64,000 bases of DNA from Mitsuaria sp. 7. Its GTDB lineage: Bacteria; Pseudomonadota; Gammaproteobacteria; Burkholderiales; Burkholderiaceae_C. The position numbers were made by a program, and so were the translations under genes. Location of the stretch: the NCBI RefSeq assembly GCF_001653795.1, contig NZ_CP011514.1, positions 5,142,727 through 5,206,726 of the forward strand. The letters run 5' to 3'. The first letter of the stretch is position 1. Every line of letters begins with the position of its first letter. Positions 53,175 to 62,771 of this stretch are shown one piece after another. Under the pieces are notes generated by a model. That model saw only the letters and a list, made by a program, of their open reading frames with translations, did not search any database and was not told where the DNA came from.

Positions 53175-55367
53175 ATGCGCTTTCTTCCCATGAACCTCCT
53201 GCGATCCGCAGCAGCGACGGCATTCGCCTCGTTCGCGGTCCTCGCATCCACGGCGAGCGCCGCGCCGCCCACCGACCGCTCCGCGACCGACGAGGTCCAG
53301 GTCCGGCTGATCAGCGCCTCTTCACAGGTGGCACCAGGCCAGACCCTGCTGCTCGCGCTCGAACAACGCATCGCGACACACTGGCACACCTACTGGAAGA
53401 ACCCCGGCGACTCAGGCCAACCCACCAGCATCGAATGGACCCTGCCCAAGGGCGCGACCGCCGGCGAGATCCTCTGGCCGGCACCCCGGCGATTCGACGT
53501 CGGTCCCATCACCAACTACGGCTACGAGGACCAGGTCCTGCTGTTGACCGAAGTCCGGCTCCCTCAAGACCTGACCCCCGGCACGATCGCCACGCTGACC
53601 GCCGAGGCGACGTGGCTCGTCTGTCGCGAAGAATGCATCCCGCAACAGGCGACGCTGGCGCTCTCGCTTCCCATCGCCGCCGCGGCGAAACCTTCTGCGG
53701 ACGCCTCCGCGTTGTCCACAGCGCGTGCCGCGTTGCCCGGCAAGGCACCGTTCCCGACTGCCGCCCGCTTGGAGGGGCGAGACCTGCTCGTGACGTGGTC
53801 CGCCTCGACCGTACCCGTCGTCAAGCAGGCGCTGTTCATGCCGCAGGACTGGGGTCGCATCCAGCACGCCGCGAAGCCGCAACTCGACCGCATCGGCGAT
53901 GACTGGCGGCTGCGTGTGCCGGTCGGTGAGGAACCAGCCACGGCCGGAAAACCGCTGAATGGCTTGCTGCTCGTCGATGGCAAGGCCTGGGAGGTCAGCT
54001 TGCCGGTCACCGGTGCAGTGATGGCACCGACATCGGTCGCACCACCGGCGACAACGACGACATCGTCGACGTCAACCTCGGCAGCAGCGTCTCCTGCTGC
54101 AAGCACCACAACCGGCGAATCCGCCATCAGTCTCTGGAGCGCGATGGGCCTCGCGCTGATCGGCGGCCTGATCCTGAACCTCATGCCCTGCGTGTTCCCG
54201 GTGCTGGCGATCAAGGCGTTGGGCTTCCTGCATGGCAATGCCGGCGAGCACCGCCGCCAAGGCCTGGCCTACACCGCGGGTGTGCTGATCGCCTTCGCGG
54301 CGTTCGGCGGTGTGCTGCTCGCGTTGCGCAGCGCGGGCGGCAGCGTGGGCTGGGGCTTCCAGTTCCACTCGCCGCTGTTCGTGCTGCTGCTCGCCTGGCT
54401 GATGTTCGTGCTGGGCCTGTCGCTGGCGGGACCATTGCAAATCGGTGCGGGATTCGCCGGCATCGGCGAAGGGCTGGCCAGCAAGCCCGGCCTCGCGGGC
54501 AGCTTCTTCACCGGCGTGCTCGCGACGGTCGTGGCGACGCCGTGCACCGCGCCGTTCATGGGCGCGGCGATGGCGTATGCGCTGGCGCAGCCTGCCGCGG
54601 AGTTGATGGCAGTGTTCCTGTCGCTGGGACTGGGCCTGGCGCTGCCTTACCTGGTCCTGGCCTGGTGGCCCGCGCTGCAGCGACGCATGCCGCGTCCTGG
54701 CGTGTGGATGGACGTGCTCAAGCAGGCGTTGGCGTTCCCGATGTTCGCCGCCGCGATCTGGCTCGTGTGGGTGATCGCGCAGCAGGCCGGGCCGATGGGC
54801 GTGCTGGTGGCCCTCGCGGGCATGGGCCTGCTGGCGTTCGCCGCCTGGATCCGTTCGGTGAGCCGGAACGCCACGCCGCGGTGGCGATGGACGGGAGTCG
54901 GCGCGGCGATCGCGTCGTTGGCTGCCGCCGTCGCGCTGCTGCCGACGCTGTCGACCCTCGGTGGCGAGGAGTCGCCAGGCGCGGCGGCATCGGGTGCTGC
55001 CTCACGATCCGCGGCCGCCGATCACGAACCCTACTCGCCCGAGCGCCTGGCCCAGCTGCGCGCGCAAGGCAAGCCGGTGTTCGTGAACCTGACCGCGTCG
55101 TGGTGCATCACCTGTCTCGTGAACGAGCGCGTCGCACTGTCCACCGACGAGGTACGCGCTGCCTTCGAGCAACAAGGCATCACCTACCTCAAGGGCGACT
55201 GGACCCGCCAGGATCCGCGCATCACCGAACTGCTGAAGCAGCACGACCGCAGCGGCGTGCCGCTGTACCTGTTCTATCCCGCCGGGACCGGCGGCACCGC
55301 GCAGGTGCTGCCGCAGCTGCTCACGCCCGGCATCGTCACGACAGCCCTGAAGGCTGGCACCTCTTGA
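53175..55367 (+). CDS. DsbD/ScsB-like thiol:disulfide interchange protein
   Basis: About 730 residues. A signal peptide precedes an N-terminal DsbD-alpha-like periplasmic domain (about 30-280, with the cysteine pair region VCREECIP). A Thr/Ser/Ala linker leads to eight-helix membrane domain (about 320-600), whose first helix has LNLMPCVFPVLAIKALG and a later one TPCTAPFMGAAM. The C-terminal thioredoxin domain has TASWCITCLVNERV. It should carry reducing power from cytoplasmic thioredoxin to periplasmic partners; the adjacent redoxin is a likely one. Start ATG 53175, alternative 53190. Confidence 0.92.
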   Translation: MRFLPMNLLRSAAATAFASFAVLASTASAAPPTDRSATDEVQVRLISASSQVAPGQTLLLALEQRIATHWHTYWKNPGDSGQPTSIEWTLPKGATAGEILWPAPRRFDVGPITNYGYEDQVLLLTEVRLPQDLTPGTIATLTAEATWLVCREECIPQQATLALSLPIAAAAKPSADASALSTARAALPGKAPFPTAARLEGRDLLVTWSASTVPVVKQALFMPQDWGRIQHAAKPQLDRIGDDWRLRVPVGEEPATAGKPLNGLLLVDGKAWEVSLPVTGAVMAPTSVAPPATTTTSSTSTSAAASPAASTTTGESAISLWSAMGLALIGGLILNLMPCVFPVLAIKALGFLHGNAGEHRRQGLAYTAGVLIAFAAFGGVLLALRSAGGSVGWGFQFHSPLFVLLLAWLMFVLGLSLAGPLQIGAGFAGIGEGLASKPGLAGSFFTGVLATVVATPCTAPFMGAAMAYALAQPAAELMAVFLSLGLGLALPYLVLAWWPALQRRMPRPGVWMDVLKQALAFPMFAAAIWLVWVIAQQAGPMGVLVALAGMGLLAFAAWIRSVSRNATPRWRWTGVGAAIASLAAAVALLPTLSTLGGEESPGAAASGAASRSAAADHEPYSPERLAQLRAQGKPVFVNLTASWCITCLVNERVALSTDEVRAAFEQQGITYLKGDWTRQDPRITELLKQHDRSGVPLYLFYPAGTGGTAQVLPQLLTPGIVTTALKAGTS

Positions 55368-55423
55368 GCCGAGGGCTCACCCCCTTCCCTTCCTACCGCC
55401 GTTTTCATCCTGGAGACCTTGTC

Positions 55424-56086
55424 ATGAACATCCCGATGACTTCCACGACCTCCTCGTTCCGCGGCGCGCTGTCGCGCCGTGTGGTGCTGGCCGGCGCCGC
55501 GTTCGCGGCGACGATGGCGATGACCGGCGTGGCGCACGCGCAGGCGCAGATCGATCAGCCCGCGCCGGCCTTCAGCGCGACGACCGCCGACGGCAAGACC
55601 GTCACGCTGGACAGCTACAAGGGCAAGACCGTGGTGCTGGAGTGGACCAACCACGACTGCCCCTTCGTGAAGAAGCATTACGGCAGCGGCAACATCCCGG
55701 CGCTGCAGAAGGAGGCCACCGCGCAAGGCGTCGTGTGGCTGCAGGTGATCTCGTCGGCACCGGGCCAGCAGGGCCATGTCGACGGCCCGACGGCGATCAA
55801 GCTGAACAAGGACCGCGGCGCGGCGCCGACGCAGGTGCTGCTCGATCCGAGCGGCCAGTTGGGCAAGGCCTATGGCGCGCAGACCTCGCCGCATCTGTAC
55901 ATCGTCAATCCGCAAGGCGTGCTGGTCTACAAGGGCGGCATCGACAGCATCGCGACCGCCAAGGCCGAGGACATCGCCAAGGCCGATCCGTATGTGAAGA
56001 CGGCGCTGGGTGAACTGGCCGCCGGCAAGAAGATCACCCATGCGAGCACGAAGCCTTACGGCTGCTCCATCAAGTACGGCAGTTGA
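55424..56086 (+). CDS. exported AhpC/TSA-type redoxin domain protein
   Basis: A 220-residue protein, GGAG upstream of ATG 55424. A twin-arginine-like N-terminus (LSRRVVLAGAAFAA) precedes cleavage near VAHAQAQ. The thioredoxin-like fold carries WTNHDCPFVKKHYGSGNIP, with one cysteine at the peroxidatic/redox position, and the later LYIVNPQGVLVYKG. It lies 56 bp after the DsbD-like gene and is probably in the same operon, so it may be a periplasmic client of that reductase. A second cysteine is near the C-terminus (YGCSIKYG). Confidence 0.88.
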   Translation: MNIPMTSTTSSFRGALSRRVVLAGAAFAATMAMTGVAHAQAQIDQPAPAFSATTADGKTVTLDSYKGKTVVLEWTNHDCPFVKKHYGSGNIPALQKEATAQGVVWLQVISSAPGQQGHVDGPTAIKLNKDRGAAPTQVLLDPSGQLGKAYGAQTSPHLYIVNPQGVLVYKGGIDSIATAKAEDIAKADPYVKTALGELAAGKKITHASTKPYGCSIKYGS

Positions 56087-56210
56087 GCGCTGCGTCGATC
56101 TGTCGCTTTCTTCCGCTTTCTCCCCCACTCTCGGGTCGTGTTGAGGGGGGAGCGAGGCAGTCCCGTCGCAGGCAGCCGTTACAGTCCACGCACAACGGAA
56201 AGCGGATGGG

Positions 56211-59200
56211 ATGACGGACAGACGAGCGTGGGAGGCGGTGACCGACGCCGGGGCCTGGTTGGGGGAGCGGATGCTCCATCAGGGCCGCCGGAGCGAAGTC
56301 GTCCGGGTCGAGGATGGTCGAGGCGGCACGCTGCTGCTCAAGCGCCTGCGCGACCCCCGCGCCGATCCCGCCGCCGTGGCCCGGCTGCGCCGCGAGTTCG
56401 AGCTGGCCCAGCGCCTCGATCCGGCCTTCGTCCTGCGCCCCGCGGCGCTGATCGAGCACGGGGGCCGTCCGGCGTTGCTGCTGCCGGACTCCGGCGCGGA
56501 GACCTTGCGAGACCGTCTTCGGCGCGGCACGCTGGACAACGACGCCCTGATCCGCATCGCGCTCGACCTGGTCGAGGCGCTCCAGCATCTGCATGGCCAG
56601 GGACTCATCCATCGCAATCTCGGACCGGGTCAGGTCGTGCTGCTGCCCGGCGCGGGACGCGAAGCGCGCAAGGTGCTGATCGCGGACCTCGGGCTCGCCG
56701 CCGAGATCGAGCGCGAACGGCCGCTCGTCCAGCGCGCCGAACTGATCGAGGCCTCGCTCGCGACGCTGGCGCCGGAGCTGACCGGCCGCATGAGCCGTGA
56801 CGTCGACTACCGGGCGGATTTCTACAGCCTGGGCGCCACGCTGCTGGAGGCGCTGACAGGCGCGCCGCCGTTCAACATCGACGACCCCGCGCGCGCCGTG
56901 CATGCGCACCTGGCGCTCGCGGCGCCGATGGCGACGACGCGCAATCACCAGGTCTTCGCACCGCTGGCGCAGGTCGTCGCGCACTGTCTGCACAAGGAGC
57001 CCGAAGGCCGCTATCAGAGCCATCAGGCGCTGCGACACGACCTGCAGCTCTGCGATGCGGCGCTGGAACAGGGCCGTGGGCTGCCGGGCTTCGAGCCCGG
57101 ACAGGGCGACGCCGCCGTGCGCTTCCAGCCCAGCGGGAGGCTTTACGGTCGCGAGTCGGCGCAGGCGCAGCTCGGACAAGCGTTCGAAGATGCCGCGCAC
57201 GGCCAGGCCGCTGGCCCCGGACTGGTGGCGGTGGCGGGCTTCTCCGGCATCGGCAAGACCGCGCTGGTGCTGGCGGCGCAGCGCAGCCTGCTGGCGCAAC
57301 GGGGGCACTTCGCAGCCGCCAAGTTCAACCAGTACGGACAGGATCGGCCGTACGGGCCGCTGCTGCATCTGCTGCTCCAACGTGCCGCGCAAGTGCTGGC
57401 GCTGCCGGCGCCGCAGCAGCTCGTCTGGCGCGATCGCCTGCGAGAGCGCCTCGGCGCGAATGCCGCGCTGCTCGCGCAGGCGCTGCCGGAGATGACCCCG
57501 TTGCTGGCCCTGGACGCGCCGCTGATGCCGGTCGGTCCGGCCGAGGCGGAGAACCGCTTCCTGCGCGCCGTCAGCCAGGGCTTCGCCGCGCTGGCGCGCG
57601 AGGGCGAGCCGCAGACGCTGTTCCTCGACGACTGGCAATGGGCCGACCGCGCCTCGCGCCGCCTGCTGCGCGAGTGCCTGCACGACGCGACCCTGCGCCA
57701 CACGCTGTTCGTCATCGCCTATCGCGACAACGAGATCCCGCCCGGTCATCCGATCGCGCAGGAACTCGCGGAACTGCGGCAGCAGCTCGGCGAGCGCTTC
57801 ATGCCGCTGCGCGTCGGCCCGCTCGGTCTCGACGACACCCGCCACCTGCTGGCCGACAGCCTGCACCGGGATCCGACCGACGAGGACGCCGGACTCGATG
57901 AGCTTGCCCGCCTCTGCCAGACCCGCACGGCGGGGAATCCGTTCTTCCTGCGCCGCTTGCTGGAGGACCTCGTCCGCCGCGGCTTGATCCATTACGACAC
58001 GGCCGCACAGCGCTGGGACCACGCCCTGGAACGCATCGCCGCGACGCGCACGGCGGACAACGTCGTCGCGCTGATGCTGCAGCAGCTCGATCGCCTGCCC
58101 GACACGACGCGCCAGGCGCTGAGCGTGGCGGCGCTGCTGGGTGCGGGCTTCAACCTCGACAGCCTGGCCACGGCGCTCGACGTGCCGGCCGACCTGCTCG
58201 CCACCGACCTGCTGCCGGCGCTGCAGGCGCAGCTGCTGGTGCCGGCGAGCGCGCTGTACCGCTACGCGCCGCAGCTGCAGGGTCAGGCCAGCGAGGCCGT
58301 GCGTTACGCCTTCGCCCATGACCGCGTGCAGGAGGCGGCGCTGCAGCGCATCGCGGCCGACCAGCGCCCCGCGCTGCAACTGCGCATCGGCCGGCTGCTG
58401 CGCGACGGCCATCGCGCCGCGCATCCGGAGGTGCCGCTGCCCTACACGGTGCTGCATCACCTGAACGCGTCGCGCCTGCTGCTGCACGAGCCGCACCACG
58501 AGGCCGAGCGCCAGGCGCTGGCCGGATTCAACGCCCAGGCGTCCCGGCAGGCGATGGACGCCGCCGCCTTCGAGCCCGCGGCCGACTACGCCGAACTGGC
58601 CCTCGAACTGGCGCCCTGCTCGCCGCATCGCGCGGCGTGGCTGCATCACGCGGCGCGGATGGCCTACCTGGCCGGCCGCCCGTCGCGCATGGACGCGCTG
58701 CTGGAATCGGCGATCGCCGATGCCGAGGACAACGCGCAGCGGGCGCGCCTGCTGGAAGTCCGGATGGAGGCCTTCTACGCGCAGGGCCGTCTTGCGGACA
58801 CCGTCGATCTCGGACTCGAGCTGTTCCTGCTGCTGGGCGCGGAGCTGCCGCGCGCCGGCGGCCCCGACGCGATGGCCCAGGTCATGCAGCTGCTGGCCGA
58901 CCTGCAGCAGGAGATCGCCGGGATCGGCCTGGACACGCTGGCCGCGCGCGGTCCGATGCGCGACGAGCAGCGCCTGCTGCTGATCTCGATCGCCGCCAAG
59001 ATGACCGCCGCGGCCTATATCGTGCGGCCGGCGCTGCTGCCCTTGCTGACGCTGTTCCAGGTCCGGCTGATGGTCGACCACGGCCATGTGCCGCAGGCGC
59101 TGTCGGCGTACTCCGTGCTGGGTCTGATGTGCGCGGAGTTCCTCGGCGACTACCGCTTCGCCCACGACCTGGGCCGCATGTCGACGGAGCTCGTCGAGCG

Positions 59201-61652
59201 GCACGGCTGGATGCAGGTGTTCGCGCACGCGGGCTTCTCGTTCCACGCCTTCCTCAGCCACTGGGTGCAGGGGCTGCGCGTGAGCATGGACGGCCTGATG
59301 CAGACGCATCGCAACGGTCTGGAGTTCGGCAACCTGCGCCATGCGGGCCTCGGCCTGTATGTGCACGACGTGCACGCGCTGCTGTCGGGCATGCCGCTGC
59401 CGGCGCTGGAGGATCAACTGGTCACGCATGGGCAGCGCCTGCGCGCGATGCGCCAGCCGGTGGCCGCGGACTATGAGGACGCGTTGCTCGGCCTCGTGCG
59501 CGCGTTGCGGCAGCCGCGCCTGCCCGAGGACGGCTTCGAAGGACTGGAGGCGCTGGCCCGGACCTATGGCGAGCGCCAGGACCAGACCGGCCTGATGTTC
59601 CTGCACGGCTGGCAGGCGGTGCTGCATTTCATCGCCGATCGGCCCGAGCCCGCGCTGCGTCTGGCGCTGGAGGCACGAGCGCTCTTCGCCGCGGGACGCG
59701 GCATGCACGCGCAATCGCTGCTGCTGTTCATCGCGGCCTGGGCGGCGCAACGCGTCGCGCTGGCGGGCGGGGCGCGCGATCAGGCGCTGGAGGATGACGC
59801 GCTGCGACGCCTGCAACGCTGGAGCGACGCCGGCCCCGGCCATCTGCGCGATCGTGTCGCACTGCTGCGTGCGCAGCAGGCGATGCTGTCGGGCGCGCCC
59901 ATCGAAGAGAGTGACCGGCTGCTGGCCGAGGCATTGGCCGCGGCGGAGGGGCCGCATGGGACGTCGCTCGATCTCGCCGCCGTGCTGCGGGCGCAGGTCG
60001 ACGCGTGGCGCGAGCATGAACCGGCGCGCGCCGCTCAGGCCCGGCTGCGACTGCAGCAGGCCTGGAAGGACTGGGGCGTCACGGCGCTCGCGGGGGAAGC
60101 GCTATCGCGGCCGGTCGACGATCGGAGCGCCTCGATGGCCGCGACCGCCGACGCCGGCGAGATCCGCGCCGACGCCGCCGACCTCAGCACGCTGACGAAG
60201 GCGGTACACGCGATCAGCAGCCAGCCCGACCTGCCGCGCCTGTTGCGTCGCCTGCTGGAAGTCGTCGCCGAGAACGCCGGCGCGCAGCGCGCGGCGATCG
60301 TGCTGGCGACCGGCACTGCAGGCACGGCCGGCGCAGCGGGTGCTTCGCGCTGGGTGCTGCAGGCGGAAGCGACGCTCGGCGAGTCGCCGACGCTGCATCT
60401 GCTCGAGCAGCTGCCGCTGGAGCGCGCGGGCCAGCAACTGCCGCTGACGCTGATGAGCCGCGTGCTGCGCGATGGCGAGCGCGAGTTGATCGTCGACGCG
60501 CGTGGTCTGGCCACGATGGAGGACTACTTCCAGCGCCACCCCTCGCCGCCCCGCTCGGTGCTGGCGCTGCCGCTGCTCAAGCAGGGGCAGACGGTGGGCG
60601 CGCTGTACCTCGAGAACGCCGCCGCGGCGGGCGTGTTCACCGAGGCGCGGGTGAGCTTCCTGGAACTGCTGTGCGCCAACGTCGTCAACGCGGTGGACAA
60701 CGCGCGGCTGGTGGCCGAGCTGCAGGAGCTCAATGCCAACCTGGAACGCCGCGTGGCGCGACGCACGCGCGAGCTCGCCGACAGCGAGGAGCGCCTGCGC
60801 GCCGTGCTGGATCACGCGCCTATCCCGATGGTCGTGACGCGCGAGCACGACGCGCTGATCGTGTACGCCAACGGCCCTTCCGCGGCGATCGTCGGGCGGC
60901 CGCTGGACGACCTCGTCGGCAAGCCGGCGATCAGCTTCTACCGCGAGCCCGGCGAGCGCGACCGCATGCAGCTGAAGTTCAAGGAGGACGGCCGGCTGCA
61001 GGGCGAGGAGATCTGCCTGCTGGCCGCCGACGGCCGCGAGCTGTGGATGCTGCTGTCGATGGTGCCGGTGGTGTACGACGGCGCGGCGTCGGTGCTGAGC
61101 ACGCTGGTGGACTTCACCGACCGCAAGCGGCTGGAGATCGAGCTGCAGCGCCTGGCGACGACCGATGCGCTGACCGGCGCGGCCAACCGGCGCAGCTTCC
61201 TGGAGCACGCCGACGCGGAACTCGCGCGCAGCCGTCGCTACGGGCTGGAGATGTCGCTGGTGATGATGGACGTCGACCACTTCAAGCGCATCAACGACAC
61301 GCTGGGTCACGCGCGCGGCGACGCGGCACTCTGCCACCTGGTGCAGCTCTGCGCGCAGATCGTCCGCAAGCAGGACCTGCTCGGCCGGCTCGGCGGCGAA
61401 GAGTTCGGGCTGCTGCTGCCGCAGACCTCGCTGGAAGACGCCACGCACCTGGTGGAGCGTCTGCGTCACCACATCGAGACCAGCGGGCTGGAACTGCAGC
61501 CGGGCTCGCCGCCGGCCCTGCTCACGGCGAGCTTCGGCGTGACGGCGTTGCGGCCGGAGGACCTGCGCGTCGAGGAGCTGCTCGGTCGTGCCGACCAAGC
61601 GCTGTACCGCGCGAAGGACGGCGGGCGCAATCGCGTCGAGCGGCAGTCCTGA
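56211..61652 (+). CDS. giant pseudokinase-AAA-GAF-PAS-GGDEF signalling protein
   Basis: 1,813 residues. A protein-kinase-like domain (about 1-280) keeps the ATP lysine (LLLKRL) and DLG for DFG. However, the catalytic loop is HRNLGPGQ where HRDLKPEN is expected, so the catalytic Asp and Asn are both replaced. An AAA-type ATPase follows (Walker A GFSGIGKTAL near 344, Walker B LFLDDWQWAD near 470), then a long helical/TPR-like region (about 700-1290), GAF (about 1325-1490), a coiled coil, PAS (about 1528-1640) and GGDEF (about 1650-1813). The cyclase motif RLGGEEF is intact, so c-di-GMP synthesis is the likely output. The layout resembles kinase-ATPase-histidine kinase trifunctional proteins, but with a cyclase as output. 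Confidence 0.93.
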   Translation: MTDRRAWEAVTDAGAWLGERMLHQGRRSEVVRVEDGRGGTLLLKRLRDPRADPAAVARLRREFELAQRLDPAFVLRPAALIEHGGRPALLLPDSGAETLRDRLRRGTLDNDALIRIALDLVEALQHLHGQGLIHRNLGPGQVVLLPGAGREARKVLIADLGLAAEIERERPLVQRAELIEASLATLAPELTGRMSRDVDYRADFYSLGATLLEALTGAPPFNIDDPARAVHAHLALAAPMATTRNHQVFAPLAQVVAHCLHKEPEGRYQSHQALRHDLQLCDAALEQGRGLPGFEPGQGDAAVRFQPSGRLYGRESAQAQLGQAFEDAAHGQAAGPGLVAVAGFSGIGKTALVLAAQRSLLAQRGHFAAAKFNQYGQDRPYGPLLHLLLQRAAQVLALPAPQQLVWRDRLRERLGANAALLAQALPEMTPLLALDAPLMPVGPAEAENRFLRAVSQGFAALAREGEPQTLFLDDWQWADRASRRLLRECLHDATLRHTLFVIAYRDNEIPPGHPIAQELAELRQQLGERFMPLRVGPLGLDDTRHLLADSLHRDPTDEDAGLDELARLCQTRTAGNPFFLRRLLEDLVRRGLIHYDTAAQRWDHALERIAATRTADNVVALMLQQLDRLPDTTRQALSVAALLGAGFNLDSLATALDVPADLLATDLLPALQAQLLVPASALYRYAPQLQGQASEAVRYAFAHDRVQEAALQRIAADQRPALQLRIGRLLRDGHRAAHPEVPLPYTVLHHLNASRLLLHEPHHEAERQALAGFNAQASRQAMDAAAFEPAADYAELALELAPCSPHRAAWLHHAARMAYLAGRPSRMDALLESAIADAEDNAQRARLLEVRMEAFYAQGRLADTVDLGLELFLLLGAELPRAGGPDAMAQVMQLLADLQQEIAGIGLDTLAARGPMRDEQRLLLISIAAKMTAAAYIVRPALLPLLTLFQVRLMVDHGHVPQALSAYSVLGLMCAEFLGDYRFAHDLGRMSTELVERHGWMQVFAHAGFSFHAFLSHWVQGLRVSMDGLMQTHRNGLEFGNLRHAGLGLYVHDVHALLSGMPLPALEDQLVTHGQRLRAMRQPVAADYEDALLGLVRALRQPRLPEDGFEGLEALARTYGERQDQTGLMFLHGWQAVLHFIADRPEPALRLALEARALFAAGRGMHAQSLLLFIAAWAAQRVALAGGARDQALEDDALRRLQRWSDAGPGHLRDRVALLRAQQAMLSGAPIEESDRLLAEALAAAEGPHGTSLDLAAVLRAQVDAWREHEPARAAQARLRLQQAWKDWGVTALAGEALSRPVDDRSASMAATADAGEIRADAADLSTLTKAVHAISSQPDLPRLLRRLLEVVAENAGAQRAAIVLATGTAGTAGAAGASRWVLQAEATLGESPTLHLLEQLPLERAGQQLPLTLMSRVLRDGERELIVDARGLATMEDYFQRHPSPPRSVLALPLLKQGQTVGALYLENAAAAGVFTEARVSFLELLCANVVNAVDNARLVAELQELNANLERRVARRTRELADSEERLRAVLDHAPIPMVVTREHDALIVYANGPSAAIVGRPLDDLVGKPAISFYREPGERDRMQLKFKEDGRLQGEEICLLAADGRELWMLLSMVPVVYDGAASVLSTLVDFTDRKRLEIELQRLATTDALTGAANRRSFLEHADAELARSRRYGLEMSLVMMDVDHFKRINDTLGHARGDAALCHLVQLCAQIVRKQDLLGRLGGEEFGLLLPQTSLEDATHLVERLRHHIETSGLELQPGSPPALLTASFGVTALRPEDLRVEELLGRADQALYRAKDGGRNRVERQS

Positions 61653-62579
61653 TCAGGGATCGATGCGGGAGGGCTTGGCGCGCTCGCGATAGAACGCGTC
61701 GAAGCGGGCCGCGTAATGGGCCTTGGTCTCCGGCGTGAGCCAGCGCATCAGGCCCTGCCGCAGGTTGGCGGCGCCTTCCGGCCGGCCGTAGGCCTTGTCG
61801 ATGCCGCGGATCGCCGCGAGTCCCCACGGCGTGCGCGGGCAGGCGATGCCGGCCATCACCAGATCGCTCGCGCCCTGGATGGGGACGCTGACGAGGTTCT
61901 CGGGATTCCCGGCCATGATCAGCGCCATGTCCATCTCCACCGAGTAGTCGGCCCGCCCGAGGTTGAGCATCTGCAGCACGCGGGCGCCGAAGTCCTTGGG
62001 CGAATAGAGCGTCACGGCGCTGTCCACGGATCGGGCGGCGAGCATCTCGTCGAGCGCCGGACCGTAGCTGCGTCCGTCGATCAGCGCGCCGCGCAGCGAG
62101 GGATCGGCGAGCAGCCGAGGCAGCTGCACCTCGCCGGCCGCGTTGCGCGGCAGGCGCTTGAGCGTGTCGCGGCGCACGATCAGGCCGGGCGGCGGCGTGA
62201 GCTGGGTGTTGATGAAGTACGCCGCCTTCTCGCGATCAGGCGTGCGGACCATGTTGGCGCGGCACACCTCCTCGCCGTTCTCGATCATCTGCCAGCTGCG
62301 CTTGGCGTTGGCGAAGACGACCTCGTGCCGGACGCCCGGCCACTGCTTCTCAAGGTAGGCCGTCACGCGTCCGGTCACGCCGCTGGCGTCCGCGCCCGTC
62401 ATCTGCGGCGCGTGGTCGGAGGCGAGCCAGGTGATCCTGGTGACGACGGGCGCGGGGGCAGGCGTTGCGCCGGGGCTCTGCGCACGCGCCTGCGGTGCCG
62501 CCAGTATCAGGGCGGTCAGCGGCAGCAGGGCGACAAGGCACGAACGGATCGGGACGGGGAGCTTCACGGTCAACAGCAT
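61653..62579 (-). CDS. TIGR02285-like periplasmic protein (solute-binding fold)
   Basis: A 308-residue protein. ATG 62579 is chosen because it directly precedes the signal peptide (SCLVALLPLTALILA, cleaved near PQARAQS); ATG 62600 is possible. The mature part resembles the family-3 binding-protein fold: ITWLASDHAPQM, AYFINTQLTPPPGLIV, LGRADYSVEMDMAL. The ligand is unknown. Its stop directly abuts that of the convergent 1,813-residue gene; a functional link to that sensor is possible but not shown. Confidence 0.78.
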   Translation of the reverse strand: MLLTVKLPVPIRSCLVALLPLTALILAAPQARAQSPGATPAPAPVVTRITWLASDHAPQMTGADASGVTGRVTAYLEKQWPGVRHEVVFANAKRSWQMIENGEEVCRANMVRTPDREKAAYFINTQLTPPPGLIVRRDTLKRLPRNAAGEVQLPRLLADPSLRGALIDGRSYGPALDEMLAARSVDSAVTLYSPKDFGARVLQMLNLGRADYSVEMDMALIMAGNPENLVSVPIQGASDLVMAGIACPRTPWGLAAIRGIDKAYGRPEGAANLRQGLMRWLTPETKAHYAARFDAFYRERAKPSRIDP

Positions 62580-62602
62580 AAGGGGGTCGCTGCTGGCCAT
62601 TG

Positions 62603-62636
62603 AAAAAAAGCCCCGCCGGCCATCGCCAGCGGGGCT
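62603..62636 (-). terminator. Rho-independent terminator of the sulfate-binding-protein gene
   Basis: AGCCCCGC...GCGGGGCT stem with a 12-base loop and, on the reverse strand, a run of seven T. It lies 136 bp after the sulfate-binding gene stop and separates it from the next leftward gene. Confidence 0.85.
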
Positions 62637-62771
62637 GCTCGCACAGAGCGAACGGTCTGGTTGCCTGAAGGGCCGCTTGCGCGGCACCCGAGACCGACCG
62701 AGGAGACAAACGTTGATGCTGCAAGCCTGGCGGCTTGCGGCGGAAAGCGTGAAGCGCGGTCCCGTGGGGAC

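Noticed and set aside
53712..53720. TTGTCCACA in the DsbD-like gene
   Set aside because: A single DnaA-like 9-mer inside a gene, without trio, AT-rich segment or neighbouring boxes.
56070..60017. A 1,315-codon reverse-strand open frame
   Set aside because: It mirrors the 1,813-residue signalling gene; composition is Gln/Arg/Ala-rich with no domain signature.
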